Positions 1 through 10,395 of a stretch of DNA of 64,000 nt are shown one piece after another (the stretch's first letter is position 1; each line of letters opens with the position of its first letter). Both the position numbers and the translations under genes were made by a program. The notes beneath the pieces were generated by a model, which did no database searches, was not told the DNA's origin, and was given only the letters and a program-made list of their open reading frames with translations. This DNA is from Ceratopteris richardii (taxonomy: Eukaryota > Streptophyta > Polypodiopsida > Polypodiales > Pteridaceae), in contig CM035417.1 of NCBI GenBank assembly GCA_020310875.1, positions 85,685,417-85,749,416 on the forward strand, read 5' to 3'.

Positions 1-574
1 CCCTGACATGATGATAACGCACCTCAATGTGCTTAGTGCAAGCATGGAACACAGGGTTCCTTGCAATTTCCGATGCACTCTCATTGTCAATGTAGATGGT
101 GGTGGTAGAAGATTGACCAACACCCAAATTAGCCATAAGATGTATGAGCCACACACACTCAATAGTTCCTATGAACATTGCCCTATACTCAACCTCACAA
201 CTGGAAGTGGCCACAATAGATTGCTTCTTACTCAACCAAGATATACATTAGCTACCAAGCATGAAGCAAAAGCCACTAGTGGACACATGAGTGTCATAGC
301 AACCAGTCCAATCAGAGTCAAAAATGGCATGTAAATATGGTGGTAGGGGTCCCCCCTTGGGATAAAACAATCCAAGTTGTTGGGTACCACTCAAGTAGCG
401 AGAGATACACTTAACCACCTGCCAATGCTTGACACCTGGGCAATGCATAAACCTACTCATCTGTGACGCAACAAACTAAATATCTAGTCGAGTAATGCAT
501 AAGTAGATGAAGCATCCAATAGCCAAGTGATAGAGAACAACATCAAATGCATCTCTAGCATCATGAAAACTCAA
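1..574 (-). pseudogene. copia family I RNase H (truncated by window edge)
   Basis: 248-460 reads SRFMHCPGVKHWQVVKCISR, SGTQQLGLFYPKGG and DSDWTGCYDTHVSTSGFCF, the start of the copia RNase H domain. The KHIEVRYHH end motif is at the very left edge. A stop and frame change separate it from RT. It aligns closely with 50860-51331. Confidence 0.88.
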
Positions 575-1523
575 TCATAAACTTGTCTCCATAGGAGTGG
601 CAATAGGTTTATAGTCTTGAAGGGCAAAACACAACAAAAATGTGTCAAAATATTTCATCTGACACAAAGCTATTCTGCCATCAACTTGCATAAGCTGAAT
701 GTCCAAATAATGATACAAATGCCCCAAATTAGACATCTCAAATGAGGCATGCAAATCAGCCTTAAAATCAGCAATATGCTTCTCATGAGGACCAGTGAGC
801 AACATGTCATCAACATAAACAAAAATGATCACAAGCAATTCATTTACACACTTAACATATAAGATGCTCTTAGTTGGACTATTCTCAAAACCATGTGCAA
901 TGAAATAGGCATGTATCTTTTCATACCAAGCATGTGGTGCTTGTTTCAAACCATACAATGCCTTTTTCAACCTACACACTTGGTTTTCATGCCCTTTTTG
1001 TACAAAGCCACGGGGTTGAAAAACATACACTTCTTCATGCAAATCACCATTCAAAAATGCAGTTTTAATGTCCAATCCAACCATGATGCTGCAAGTGCAC
1101 AGATGCTATGAACAGTAGTGATTTGAAATGTAGGAGAAAAGGTCTCACCAAAGTCAATGCCTCTTTCCTGAGCATAACCCTTTGCAACAAGCCTAGCTTT
1201 ATACCTATCAATTGTTCCATTAGGCTTACACTTAAGCTTGTATGCCCACTTAGTGCAATGTTCTTCTTGCTAGGAGGCAAGTCACATAAAGGTGAGGTAC
1301 CATTTTTTATGATAGCATCATATTTTGATTGCATAGCAACAATCCATTTTTCAGAATTTTGTGCTTCATCAAATGAAATAGGCTCATTCTCATCATAGAG
1401 ACTAAAGGCAGCCATAGCATAGCGAGACCCAAACAAAGCACGATGAGAGCCAGAACAAGTATGATATGATATAGGTGCATCTAGTTTATTGTCATGTAAA
1501 GTCTGCACTAGCCATTTTGGCAT
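575..1523 (-). pseudogene. copia family I reverse transcriptase (degenerate)
   Basis: RVT_2-type reverse transcriptase. The 170-residue frame at 575-1084 has [35 protein letters not shown] and the catalytic YVDDM box. 1065-1523 carries the N-terminal connection (EAQNSEKWIVAMQSKYDAI), with a frame change around 1070-1300. Family-I RT fragments also occur at 19925-20876 and 27310-27482. Confidence 0.9.
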
Positions 1524-1827
1524 ATTTTTTGCCTCCTCAATATCAGCTCTCTCATCAACAAGTGCATCATAAAAATTTGCATCAGAAATGGAATGATCTG
1601 TATCATCACATGAAACATGTAAAGGCTGAGAAGTTGCCTCATTAGGACCAGCACTAGACTACCCACCTGTAAAAAGAGGCAAAAAATTATCATACATATC
1701 TTTGGAGCTAACAGATGTCTCCTTAGTACATGAAAGTAATGGCTGAATAGCATCTTCCACAAGAACAACATCATGGCTAACCAAAAGTTTTTTAGTTTGT
1801 GGATGATAGAGACAACAGCCTTTGCTT

Positions 1828-2895
1828 TTAGAACTGTACCCAACAAAAATACATTTCATTATCACCCAATTTCTTGCATTGTTGTTCATGCACTAATGCA
1901 TATGCCAGACAACCAAAAACACGCAGGTGAGCAACAGATGGCTTGCAACCATGCCAAGCCTCATATGGAGTAATAGATTGCAATGCTTTAGTGGGACACA
2001 TGTTAAGTACATATGTTGCACACATGACAACCTCAAGCTAGAAACTATGTGGTAAAGCTTGACTCTTGATCATAGACTCGCAATCTCCATGAGTCACCTA
2101 TTCTTTTATTCAGCAACTCCATTCTATCGAGGTGTGTATGGTAGTGTACATTGACGTTTTATCCCTCCTTCAACCAGAAATGCATTGATATCAAAAGACA
2201 ATTATTCCCCTCTCGATCTGAATGGAGGATGCCCATTTTACATGCTGATAGATTTTTAACCAAAAACAAAAACTGTTTGAAGCAGAAAGACTCTTCGTAC
2301 TTTGCTTTCAATGCATATACTCATACATTCTTGGAAAAATCATCAATGAAATTCAAGAAGTAAAGATAATTTCCAAAAGAGTGTGGCTGCATAGGACCAC
2401 AAACATTAGTGTGAACAACTTGCAGTTTTTGAGTTGCTCAAGCTTAACCATATTTTGGAAAAAGGAGCACTACATGTTGCCCAAGATACAACCTTCATAA
2501 ACATGTTTACCAATGCCTCAAGTTTCGGTAGAGAGGACACCATTCAGATTTCTACATGCATAGCAAACTAGCAAAATTCAGATGACCAAAGCGTGCATTT
2601 CAAAGCTTTGCATTGCCTGAGAATCATGTACTGCACATGCTAAATCATTCATAGATTTTTCATAATCTATGAGCTTATACGACACATGACACAATATGCC
2701 AGAAGCAATAATGACATTGCCATTTGATAGATCATGAACTATACATCTATCATCAATGTATTTCACAACCAAGCCAATATTGGCTAAAGTTGAAATTGAT
2801 AACAGATTCTTCTTGATCCCTGGCATAAATAAAGAATCTGAGAATGTAAAAGAACTACCATCAGGAGTAGTTAGAATGATCTTACTAACTCCCAT
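1828..2895 (-). pseudogene. copia family I protease end, GAG-pre-integrase and integrase (degenerate)
   Basis: 2578-2895 encodes the end of the protease region (ILTTPDGSSFTFSDSLFMPG, then LLSISTLANIGLVVKY), the part of copia polyprotein just before the integrase zinc finger. 1828-2025 encodes the C-terminal integrase core motif (YVLNMCPTKALQSITPYEAW). 1659-1889 continues in another frame with the KCIFVGYSSKSKG block. The 2030-2560 stretch, where the catalytic DDE core should lie, is broken by shifts and stops. Confidence 0.8.
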
Positions 2896-3135
2896 AACAA
2901 GATAAGAGGTGTTGTTGGTGCATGTGATAGTATTCCCTGTAGGGCAGGCTCGAGTGAAGTGAAGAAACTATGTTACGAGGTAATATGTTTGTTCATCCCA
3001 CTATCAAAGTACCAAACATTGTTCATGAGATGATGGGCCATAACTAAAAACAGTGGTAAATGCCTATTCTTCATTCTGCAGAAGATTACTCGACTCTATT
3101 TTGGATATAGATGCCTCTACAACAACCATTCCAGC

Positions 3136-4034
3136 CTATTTCTTCCTTGCCTCTTTAGCAACAAGTTTTGGATAGCTCTTTATGACATGATCATTTCCTT
3201 TATAGTATTTGCAAAACAATTTTTTCTTTTCTGTTTTCTTCTTGTCTCTGTCTTCCTTCTTTGATTGTGCAAAATTAGCATATTTTTGCTTACTAGTAGA
3301 AGAGATCCATTTATCTTTGCCCTTCTGACTAGCTAGGAAAGCTTGATCTATAACACGCATTATGGACCTATGATCTTCCTGCAACAAAATAGAGACTAAC
3401 TCCGCAAATGTTAAGTCATTTGGATTGCCTTTCATCATCAAATGAAGAGTAGAAGCAAAAATCTGATATGAATTGGGAAGACCATTTAGAACAGTTTGCA
3501 CAAGTGAACTGTCACACAAGACTTCATCAGTAGAGATTAATTGTTCCTTCAAATCTTTGATCTTTATTACACAACTATCCATGGAATCTCCTTTATTCAT
3601 GTGCTCACTCTCCAACTGTTTTTTGAGGTAAGCAACACAAGCCTCATTCCTTTCCAGCTATAACGTGGTAAGTGTGTCCCAAGCATCCTTAGCTGTTCTG
3701 CAAGAGTGAATGTGAGGAATAATGGCACGTTGACAAACAAGGTATCAATGCATGTGCCTGAGCATCTTTATCATCCCACTAAATTTTCTCTACAATAGGT
3801 GTAGCAGGAACATAGCATGAATAAAAGAATATCTTCATCTTAAATTCCATCTGCATCACCTTCACCAATTGTGTTTGCAAGTGAAATAGGATGTTTTTCA
3901 ACACCCTACACAATATTCTATAGTCCTTTTGCAACCAATACATGACGCATCATATAAGCCTACAATGGGTAATTGGTACTATCCAACTTATCCTCAATAG
4001 CCAACATACGGAATACATCACTGCTTTCAGCCAT
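3136..4034 (-). pseudogene. copia family I gag (degenerate)
   Basis: Nucleocapsid-like Gag. The ATG at 4034 (ATGGCTGAAAGC on the minus strand) is shared with the family copies at 10396 and 48301. The 3136-3615 stretch holds the UBN2-type gag core (LKEQLIS, VLNGLPNSYQ, FAELVSILLQEDHRS). A zinc knuckle follows, but the second and last cysteines are tyrosine (CKYYKGNDHVIKSYPK), so metal binding is lost. Frameshifts between 3616 and 4034 separate the start from the core. Confidence 0.85.
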
Positions 4035-4377
4035 GGCCATTGACTAAAATAGTCTGATGCATAAAATTGATTGTATCTCAAAAAGTTGAATAGAACTACC
4101 TTATCAAGTTTTGTTAAACCTATAGCAAACTTCAAGATGCTTATACTGATTTTTTCCAAAACCTGTATATATCTTTCGCACAAAAAGATGAAATTGCCTA
4201 CATAAGCACTATGATAGTGCGTTTGGATGCCGAAACAAGCTCATTTCATGATTTCGGCACCACAAAATGAAGTTATTTTGATCTCCTAATCATGCTCAGT
4301 ATGCTCAGCAAATTTTATGCGATTCTGAGACTATGATTGGAGGGATGTCAACGACGCCCTAGATGAAGTAGTGACCT

Positions 4378-4391
4378 GCTCTAATACCGAT
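4378..4391 (-). other. tRNA primer binding site (iMet type)
   Basis: Read on the minus strand, the sequence beside the LTR is close to TGGTATCAGAGC, the complement of plant initiator-methionine tRNA used by most plant copia elements. It carries two changes here (TCGGTATTAGAGC). Confidence 0.8.
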
Positions 4392-4625
4392 TGTCGGAGT
4401 ACTTCGAGGTCTATGGAAGCACACAAACAGCACAAGGAAGAATAAGAAGCTTGGAGCACAACACACAATACTGAATGTATTACCACAAGAATGTACAAAG
4501 ATAAGTAACCTGTTAGGGCTATAGGCATATATACAAGCAGAGGGAAAAAGACATCCTAAAGAGGGAAAAAAGTGCCCTGACAATCCTATAGTGTTCACAT
4601 ACATCACTATCTAAATATATCAACA
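4392..4625 (-). repeat. 5' LTR of copia family I copy 1
   Basis: About 234 bp matching the two LTRs at 47771-48000 and 51548-51776 in reverse complement. On the minus strand it runs from TGTTGATATATTTAG to CGACA (TCCAACA in the better copy). It sits directly against the primer binding site. The bases to its right are T-rich. The target duplication cannot be checked because the other LTR is outside the window. Confidence 0.88.
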
Positions 4626-5411
4626 TTTTTGTGGGCACATTCTTAAAAGGTATTGTGACCGATTACTCTTAAATAGTCCTCACTGCCCCTTAATACCAAC
4701 CCAAACCAATCTATAAATTTTGGCACACGTTGGGACCATAGAGTCATAGTGATTTGCTTGGCCTTGTCATTTTTTGTATTTTAAAATGCCTTTATGCATT
4801 CTATGACTAGGATCCGCTATGATCATAACTCTCTTAGCCCCATTCGAACTCCCTACAGACCTCCCAACCATAGGGGGAGAAAAATATGGTACTCAAATCT
4901 TGAAGACAGCCACCCACAAACCTCATTGCCTAAATCTACCATGGCCCATGGGGATATTGCTTCATTACTATCTTGGATCAACATCCACTTCCCTATATTC
5001 AAGGGGACTTCAATTCAGGACCATGAATATCATCTAAGACTATTCCTAGTGCTACACAAAAGCACAAGCTTGGAAGGGAGGATGGATGTCTTCCCCGCCC
5101 TTTTTCCTACAACCTTGGATAGATTGGCAAACAAGTGGTTCAAGTAGTTCGAGGAGGATCACTTCCTCATGTGGGAAACATTGAAGGAAGCATTCTTGGT
5201 TGCCTTCAAGCCAGGGAATCAACATTGTCTTCGAATCCCTCCATCGAATTTTGATGGTTTATTAATTACCCTTAATACTCAAATCAAACCTCAGTATCTA
5301 ACTTTTAAAGAATTCAATGCCTTGCTCATGGAGGAGGAGCTGTGGCTCAGGGCAAGGAGTAGTGGCAACAAAGGAGATGTTGCATTAACAAAAAATCAGG
5401 CAAAGCGGTGA
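4626..5411 (+). pseudogene. Ty3/gypsy-like PBS and gag remnant
   Basis: Near 4716-4735 the text resembles a degenerate gypsy primer site (TTGGCACACGTTGGGACC against the usual TTGGCGCCGTTGCCGGGGA). From 4794 a frame reads a retrotrans_gag (PF03732)-like block: FPIFKGTSIQDHEYHLRLF, LFPTTLDRLANKWFK, a TAG at 5145, then WETLKEAFLVAFKPGNQ. That is the usual order W-F ... W-L-F-F of gypsy Gag. It ends near 5411, where base composition jumps to GC-rich. No pol follows. Confidence 0.6.
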
Positions 5412-5880
5412 CGGTGTCGGGAAGAAGGAGGTCGGGCAGGAAGCCGGCGCGGGGGTTGGGTCAGGCCCCTTTTACTGGTGTGCGCCCGTTCCCGCTGTCC
5501 TGCGAGCGACGTCTGCGTGCTGGGCGCCTCGCCTATACTCTCTGGAGTGTGTGCGATCCTCGTAGGGCCCCTGCCCCTCGGAAGTGACGAGACGAATGTG
5601 CATGCGTACGCGTGAGACTATAGGCGTCGGGAAAGAGACAATCAGAAACAACATTAATACACGGGATGCAGATGAAGCTCAATGATACAATCAAAAAGTA
5701 ACGGCGGTCGACCAATAAAATCTGAACGATACAGTGATGCTCACTACAGTGCGGGTCGACGATACAAAACTCCGCTACAGTGCGGAACAGGTGAATACAA
5801 ATATATGCTGCTGCTACAGTGCAGATCGACTGGATATGATATGCCTCTCGCTACAGTGCAGAAACACGCCCAGGATCTTT
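5412..5880. repeat. GC-rich patch with repeated CTACAGTGC motif
   Basis: 5412-5640 is far richer in G+C than its surroundings and encodes nothing recognised. Within 5720-5860, CTACAGTGC occurs at 5744, 5775, 5814 and 5851 (spacings 31, 39 and 37), with a variant (ATACAGTGATGC) near 5728. Three of the four are preceded by a short G/C-rich or pyrimidine run. It could be part of an LTR or a short diverged tandem repeat. Confidence 0.5.
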
Positions 5881-6889
5881 GGCTTTAGTCTTTGCGGTTG
5901 GGTCTTTTCTTCCAAAATTCGGTCTTCTCTTTTCTTCAAGTATCTTCAGCAAATGATTTTCTTCACTTCATAAATTGCAATAGCCTCCAATCACGCAGTA
6001 ACCTGGAAAGAAGTTCCACAATCAAGATCCACAAGGTGTACTCTTTTCTTTAGTCTTCAATCTTCAATTCTTTACTTCATATAATCTTCCAATATCATCA
6101 ACTGCTCCAACCTGGAGGAGAGGATCCGCAAGGATAGTCCACGGGGCGTGGGAGGGCAAATCATCAGTAAAATTTCTCTCATGAAAGAAAAAAGAAAACT
6201 ATTAGCTTTGTGAAGCTCAACAAGAAACATATAATGACATCGTGAGCTATTCTTCAACCATTTCGTTGTGTTAATATCTTGCATGTTATGCTAACTTCAT
6301 GAATAACGATTTGAACCATACGTGAAACATTACTTGAATGAGTCCGTTTCGCTCTACATTTCCATGAACATATCTTATTGTCACGGAAAGTGGATGTTTT
6401 GACTTCACCACATTCTTTCTAATTCTAAACAATTATAGCAGAACTTATTTTTGTGCTTTCAAAATGCAAAAATTAGAGCTTACTACAATCATTATGTACA
6501 TATTGTGCATAGTGAATAGAACTGCATAGATACATACATATCCAACATAGATAAAGCAGATCTTATACATTTGGTTTCTTTCAATTCGTCTTCGCCCCAC
6601 TACGTCAAGCTTCTCCAAACTAGTGGTAGCATGATTGTTATTGAAGAATGTTGCATATAGATGCTCGTCCAGTCCCTTTGGGATTTAGAATAATAGTATT
6701 TCTACAGCTCAATGGGATTTAGAATAATAGTATTTCAACAATCAGTTGGCATAGCTATCTGCATCACAGAGTCTTTTAAGCGATCATGTATTTGTGATTG
6801 TTATCAGATGATGGAAATGTTCAAGTGATATCCGTTGATTTATGAAGCTATGACCACATATCAAAACTTATATAACACAATTGTGGTCT
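5881..6889. other. Non-coding stretch, no gene recognised
   Basis: AT-rich DNA with pyrimidine runs near 5890-6080. The motif ACCTGGAGGAGAGGATCCGC near 6110 has a looser relative near 7640 (ACCTGGAGGAGACAATCCAC), so both may come from one LTR family. The 20-bp text GGGATTTAGAATAATAGTAT is repeated near 6680 and 6717. I see no protein-coding signal. Confidence 0.5.
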
Positions 6890-7360
6890 CTCTCTCTCCC
6901 AACATTTCATGATCCTCCACGTGCGCAACCAGACGCCCAAAGCTGCCGACACCCATTTCTCTGTATTTCTCTCTCTCTCCCGATATATTCTCTGCATGTC
7001 GCCACCATCAGGTGATTCTCTCTACATCGCTTACAGCTGCCCATTTCTCTCCCCGAAAGCTTGTGATAGTCTCTCTCTACATTGCGACACATCAGCGAAC
7101 AGCAATGAGCTCTCTCTCTTCGCGTCTAGCCAAAAATCTCTCTGTGCCAATCGTGCACGAGGATCTCTCCACAGTGCCTCCACTGTCAAAGTCTCGCTCT
7201 CTTTGTCCACGACAATTCTCTCCCCTCCACTTATGTCTGCCGGACCTTGGTGTCCATGCGCGAGCAGCCAAGCTTTCATCTCTCTCTCTTGCGAACACCG
7301 TTAGGACCCGTCTCTCTCTAAATTCTCGTGCCCCGTCAGAGTAGCTCAGCGTCATCGTCG
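6890..7360. repeat. CT-rich interspersed repeat
   Basis: (TC)4-5 tracts recur about every 40-70 bp between non-repetitive spacers. Open frames exist on both strands (for example 6909-7304 plus), but they are Ser/Leu/Cys-rich with no domain. I read this as pyrimidine-rich leader or LTR-like DNA rather than a gene. Confidence 0.45.
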
Positions 7361-9330
7361 AAGAACCTCTCTCACTTCCGTCATAACAGACAGCACGCCT
7401 GCCTATCCTCTCATGGCTCTGAATTTGATTATTCCAAAACTAACTTCATTTTAATCCCTTTAGTGCAACAAAAAAATGGAACTACAACATTCTTGGAGGG
7501 TAAGAGTCACACACGAAAAAGAAATATAGTTTCTTATACATATGGCAAGTGAAAACTCTTCCCTCTCCGTCTCTCTCTTGTGGGCATGGTGATGAAGAGT
7601 AAAACAAGAACACGACCAAGCAAGAATAGACAAGGAGCATACCTGGAGGAGACAATCCACAAAGGCAATCCATAGGATGGGGAAGAAACAAATGAGTTTG
7701 GACTTATTTATAAGCACCTCCCTAGGACTTCCTTCTAGAACGTTCTAACCTCCTGAATGAACTTTCCATTTTTGGCAGTCTTCTAATTTTTCCCTAAACC
7801 AAGGTTTTGATTTCACACAAGATGTTCGCAATTTAATTGGTTTTTAGGGTTTGACCTACAGAAACCGCAATTTCCAAGGGTCTAAGCTAGAGTTTTCTGT
7901 CCAAGAACTTAGGGGTTTCCTCACAATTAACTCAACCTCATCAATTTAATGGTTTATTTACAGTTTGGAACTAAACTCCAAGGGTTTCCAAGAGTTCAAG
8001 TCTAGTTTTTCTAGGGTAAACCAGCATGTTTTCAGGGGTTTCTAAGGGTCAAACCTATGGGTTTATGGATTCAGCTAGCATCATGGGTATTTACAAATAT
8101 ACAAGCCTAATCAACAAGAATCACACGGTTTGGCATCTACCAGTCAATCAAATCGGCCAAAACATGTACAATTTTTGCCACTTCCTCAATGAAAATTCCA
8201 CACAGAACTCATAAAATCAATCAACTTTGAAAAAAATCAATGCACACTCCCAGCGGGATTTCATCCCGACAACGGGATGAAATCCCTCTAGCATTTTGTG
8301 CAAGATTTTTTTCAAAAATTTTATGTTTATGCTTGTCATGGTCTGATGCATTTTTTGCAAGAAGAAGAAATGAGTTGTGCTGATCAATTATTTGATTGAA
8401 TGAGTGATGAGAAACATTTCATTTGTACATTAGACTTTTATATTTACTTGAATAAAACCAGCTCTTTAAAACCCCAAACCCTAGTTTCATTTTAAACTGA
8501 AACCATTAAAAACCCCATGTGTCTGATAGAAGAACTAGAAAACCATGTATATATAAAAGCCATGAGAACCCATGATAGTTTTAGCCTTAGAAACTTCAAT
8601 ACCCTTGAAACCCTAGCTCAAGATCCTTGAAAAGCTCACATTTAACCCTTGAAAATCTTATTTTGAACCCTTAGAAACCTTGGGTTTCAAACCCTTAATG
8701 TATATATTTAATCATTAATTGGATGTTACTAACCTAATCACAAGAAGCCCTAAGTTTTCCCAAATAAAAACCCTAATTACGAACTTTTAGGAAGCCAATT
8801 TTCCCAACTCTAATCCTTAATTTAATAAATTCTTTGTTCATAAATGTGAAAAGGAATAAAATCTTAATCAAAAGAAAAAGAAGTGAATACATAATAATGG
8901 AAAATAGATAGAAAAATAAAAAGAGATAAAAAGAGAAAAAAGAGAAGAATCAAATAGAAAGAAAAAATTGGATTTTCCAAGATTAGAAAAAAGGAAAAAG
9001 AAGATATTCTTAAAATGGAAAGGAAAAATTAGAAGGATCTAAAGATCAAGAAAAAGAACCCTGTGGAAAGCTATAAATACATGCCTAGCCTCCATTAGTT
9101 TTTTCCAATGATTTTTTTCAGAAACTTGAAGAAATCGAAGTAAAGGGAGAAGTGAAGAAGATCTCTTTTTGGCCCTATAGCTAAAAGGATAGAACTTATT
9201 GATTTCAATCCACACCATAGCAGTGTATCTGATTGCTAGAGTTGTAGTATCCATCATCACTTGGTGATATTCACTTTGTATATTGATTCCTTTTTCAATA
9301 CTTTCACGATCATCCATTATATATTAGTCT
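7361..9330. other. Non-coding, LTR-like stretch
   Basis: No coding signal. It contains many AACCCT/AGGGTTT words (7850-8790), a 14-bp perfect hairpin at 8255, A-rich DNA at 8870-9050 and a good TATA-like box (CTATAAATAC) near 9070. Copia-like protease coding begins about 500 bp further on. The arrangement suggests an old LTR and leader, but no paired LTR was found. Confidence 0.4.
8255..8286. repeat. Perfect 14-bp inverted repeat with 4-nt loop
   Basis: GGGATTTCATCCCG at 8255-8268, ACAA, then its exact reverse complement at 8273-8286. In RNA this would be a strong GC-clamped hairpin. There is no U-tract and no gene upstream, so a bacterial-type terminator is not implied. Confidence 0.9.
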
Positions 9331-9559
9331 TTTGCAAACATTTGATCTAGTGTACATTGTTTTTTGCTCCGTTCTAAAGTGCAAATGGCAAGCCAACCAT
9401 CATACTATTCCCCATGAAAGGCACCCAGCATGCAAAGGTTGCTCTCTAGATAGGGACAACCCCTCAGGGCCTGATCCAACCCTACTAATCACTTTGCCCA
9501 TCACGACCTACCTTCCCTCTAATAGCGGACTCTTCAAAAGATGGAGACAAACATAAGAC

Positions 9560-9899
9560 AACAAAAAGAAGTTCGACGGAGAGTGTTTCCACTACAAGAA
9601 GAAGAATTGAAGACCATCACATCAAGAAGGCAAAAGAGAAGAATGGCTCTTCAAAAGGTGGCAAGGGCAAGGAGTTTGGCAATGTTGCAAAAACAAAGCT
9701 TGAGTTATTTGTTACAATAGAGGAGGTATGCTTCTTGACTAAAGATTGCGGAATAGATGACTCATAGACTATGGTGCCTCTCATCACATGACAAGCAGAA
9801 AAGACCTTTATAGATCCTTACAGCCTCTAAAGGAACCCATCATAGTAAATATAGGTAAGAATGCAAGATGTCTTCCAAAGGGTGAAGGTATGGTTTCTC
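9560..9899 (+). pseudogene. copia-like gag-protease fragment
   Basis: Around 9755-9895 a frame reads the retroviral-type aspartic protease start of copia polyproteins, DYGASHHMT (normally DSGASHHMT), followed by SRKDLYRSLQPLKEP and GKNARCLPKGEG. The active-site Ser is Tyr. The upstream part (9560-9750) is Lys-rich, as expected of a Gag C-terminus, but is broken. It ends abruptly at the truncated family-I LTR, so the next element appears to have landed in it or recombined with it. Confidence 0.6.
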
Positions 9900-9900
9900 T

Positions 9901-10046
9901 CATTATGTATATATGCCTATTGCCCTAACGGGCTACTTACCTTTGTACATTGTAGTGGTAATACATTCAATATTGTGTGCTCTGCTCCAAGCGTCTTCTT
10001 CTTCCTTGAGTTGTTTGCATGCTTCTGCAGACATCTAATGCCAACA
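9901..10046 (+). repeat. Truncated 5' LTR of copia family I copy 2
   Basis: Matches the last ~146 bp of the 230-bp LTR at 47771-48000, ending in GCCAACA. The first ~84 bp are absent, replaced by protease-coding DNA of another element. A primer site variant, TGGTATCAAAG, follows at 10049. Confidence 0.85.
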
Positions 10047-10395
10047 AGTGGTATCAAAGTAGGTCATGGCTTCATCTAAGGCATCATCAACACCCCTTCA
10101 GTCGTAGTCTCAGAATCACATGAAATTTGGTGAGCATACTCAAGGTGTTTCAAAGATAAAAAAATCTTCATTTTGTGGTGCCGAAATCGTGATCCAAGCT
10201 CATTTTGGCCATCGAAAACATTATCGTAGTGCTTGTGCAGGCTATTTCATCTTTTTGTGCCAAAGATATATCCCAGTTTCAGTTCACCAATTTAAGCATC
10301 TCTGCTACAGGTTTAGTGGAACTCCTAAGGGTTGTTCTATTCAACTTTTTCAAATATAGTCGTTTTTTTGCATCAGGGTATTTTAGTTAGTGGCC

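Larger units (their letters stand above)
1..4625 (-). mobile_element. Ty1/copia element, family I copy 1 (3' end beyond window)
   Basis: A degenerate copia element read right to left: LTR, PBS, gag, protease, integrase, reverse transcriptase, RNase H. This domain order (integrase before RT) defines Ty1/copia. The left edge cuts it inside RNase H, at a point matching about 51330 in the family-I copy at 47771-51776. About 445 bp, including the 3' LTR, should therefore lie outside the window. The coding frame shifts several times and carries stops, so it is inactive. It still keeps the protease and integrase N-terminus missing from the 47771-51776 copy. Confidence 0.93.

Noticed and set aside
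8..334. 108-codon plus-strand frame at the left edge
   Set aside because: Antisense to copia RNase H, which is supported by clear motifs on the minus strand.
575..1084. Endogenous caulimovirus reverse transcriptase
   Set aside because: [24 protein letters not shown] and the order integrase-RT-RNase H are specific to Ty1/copia, with LTR and PBS present.
6909..7304. 131-codon Ser/Leu/Cys-rich frame
   Set aside because: Driven by (TC)n tracts, with equal-length frames on the opposite strand and no domain; kept only as a CT-rich repeat.
8255..8286. Rho-independent terminator
   Set aside because: No U-tract and no bacterial gene context.
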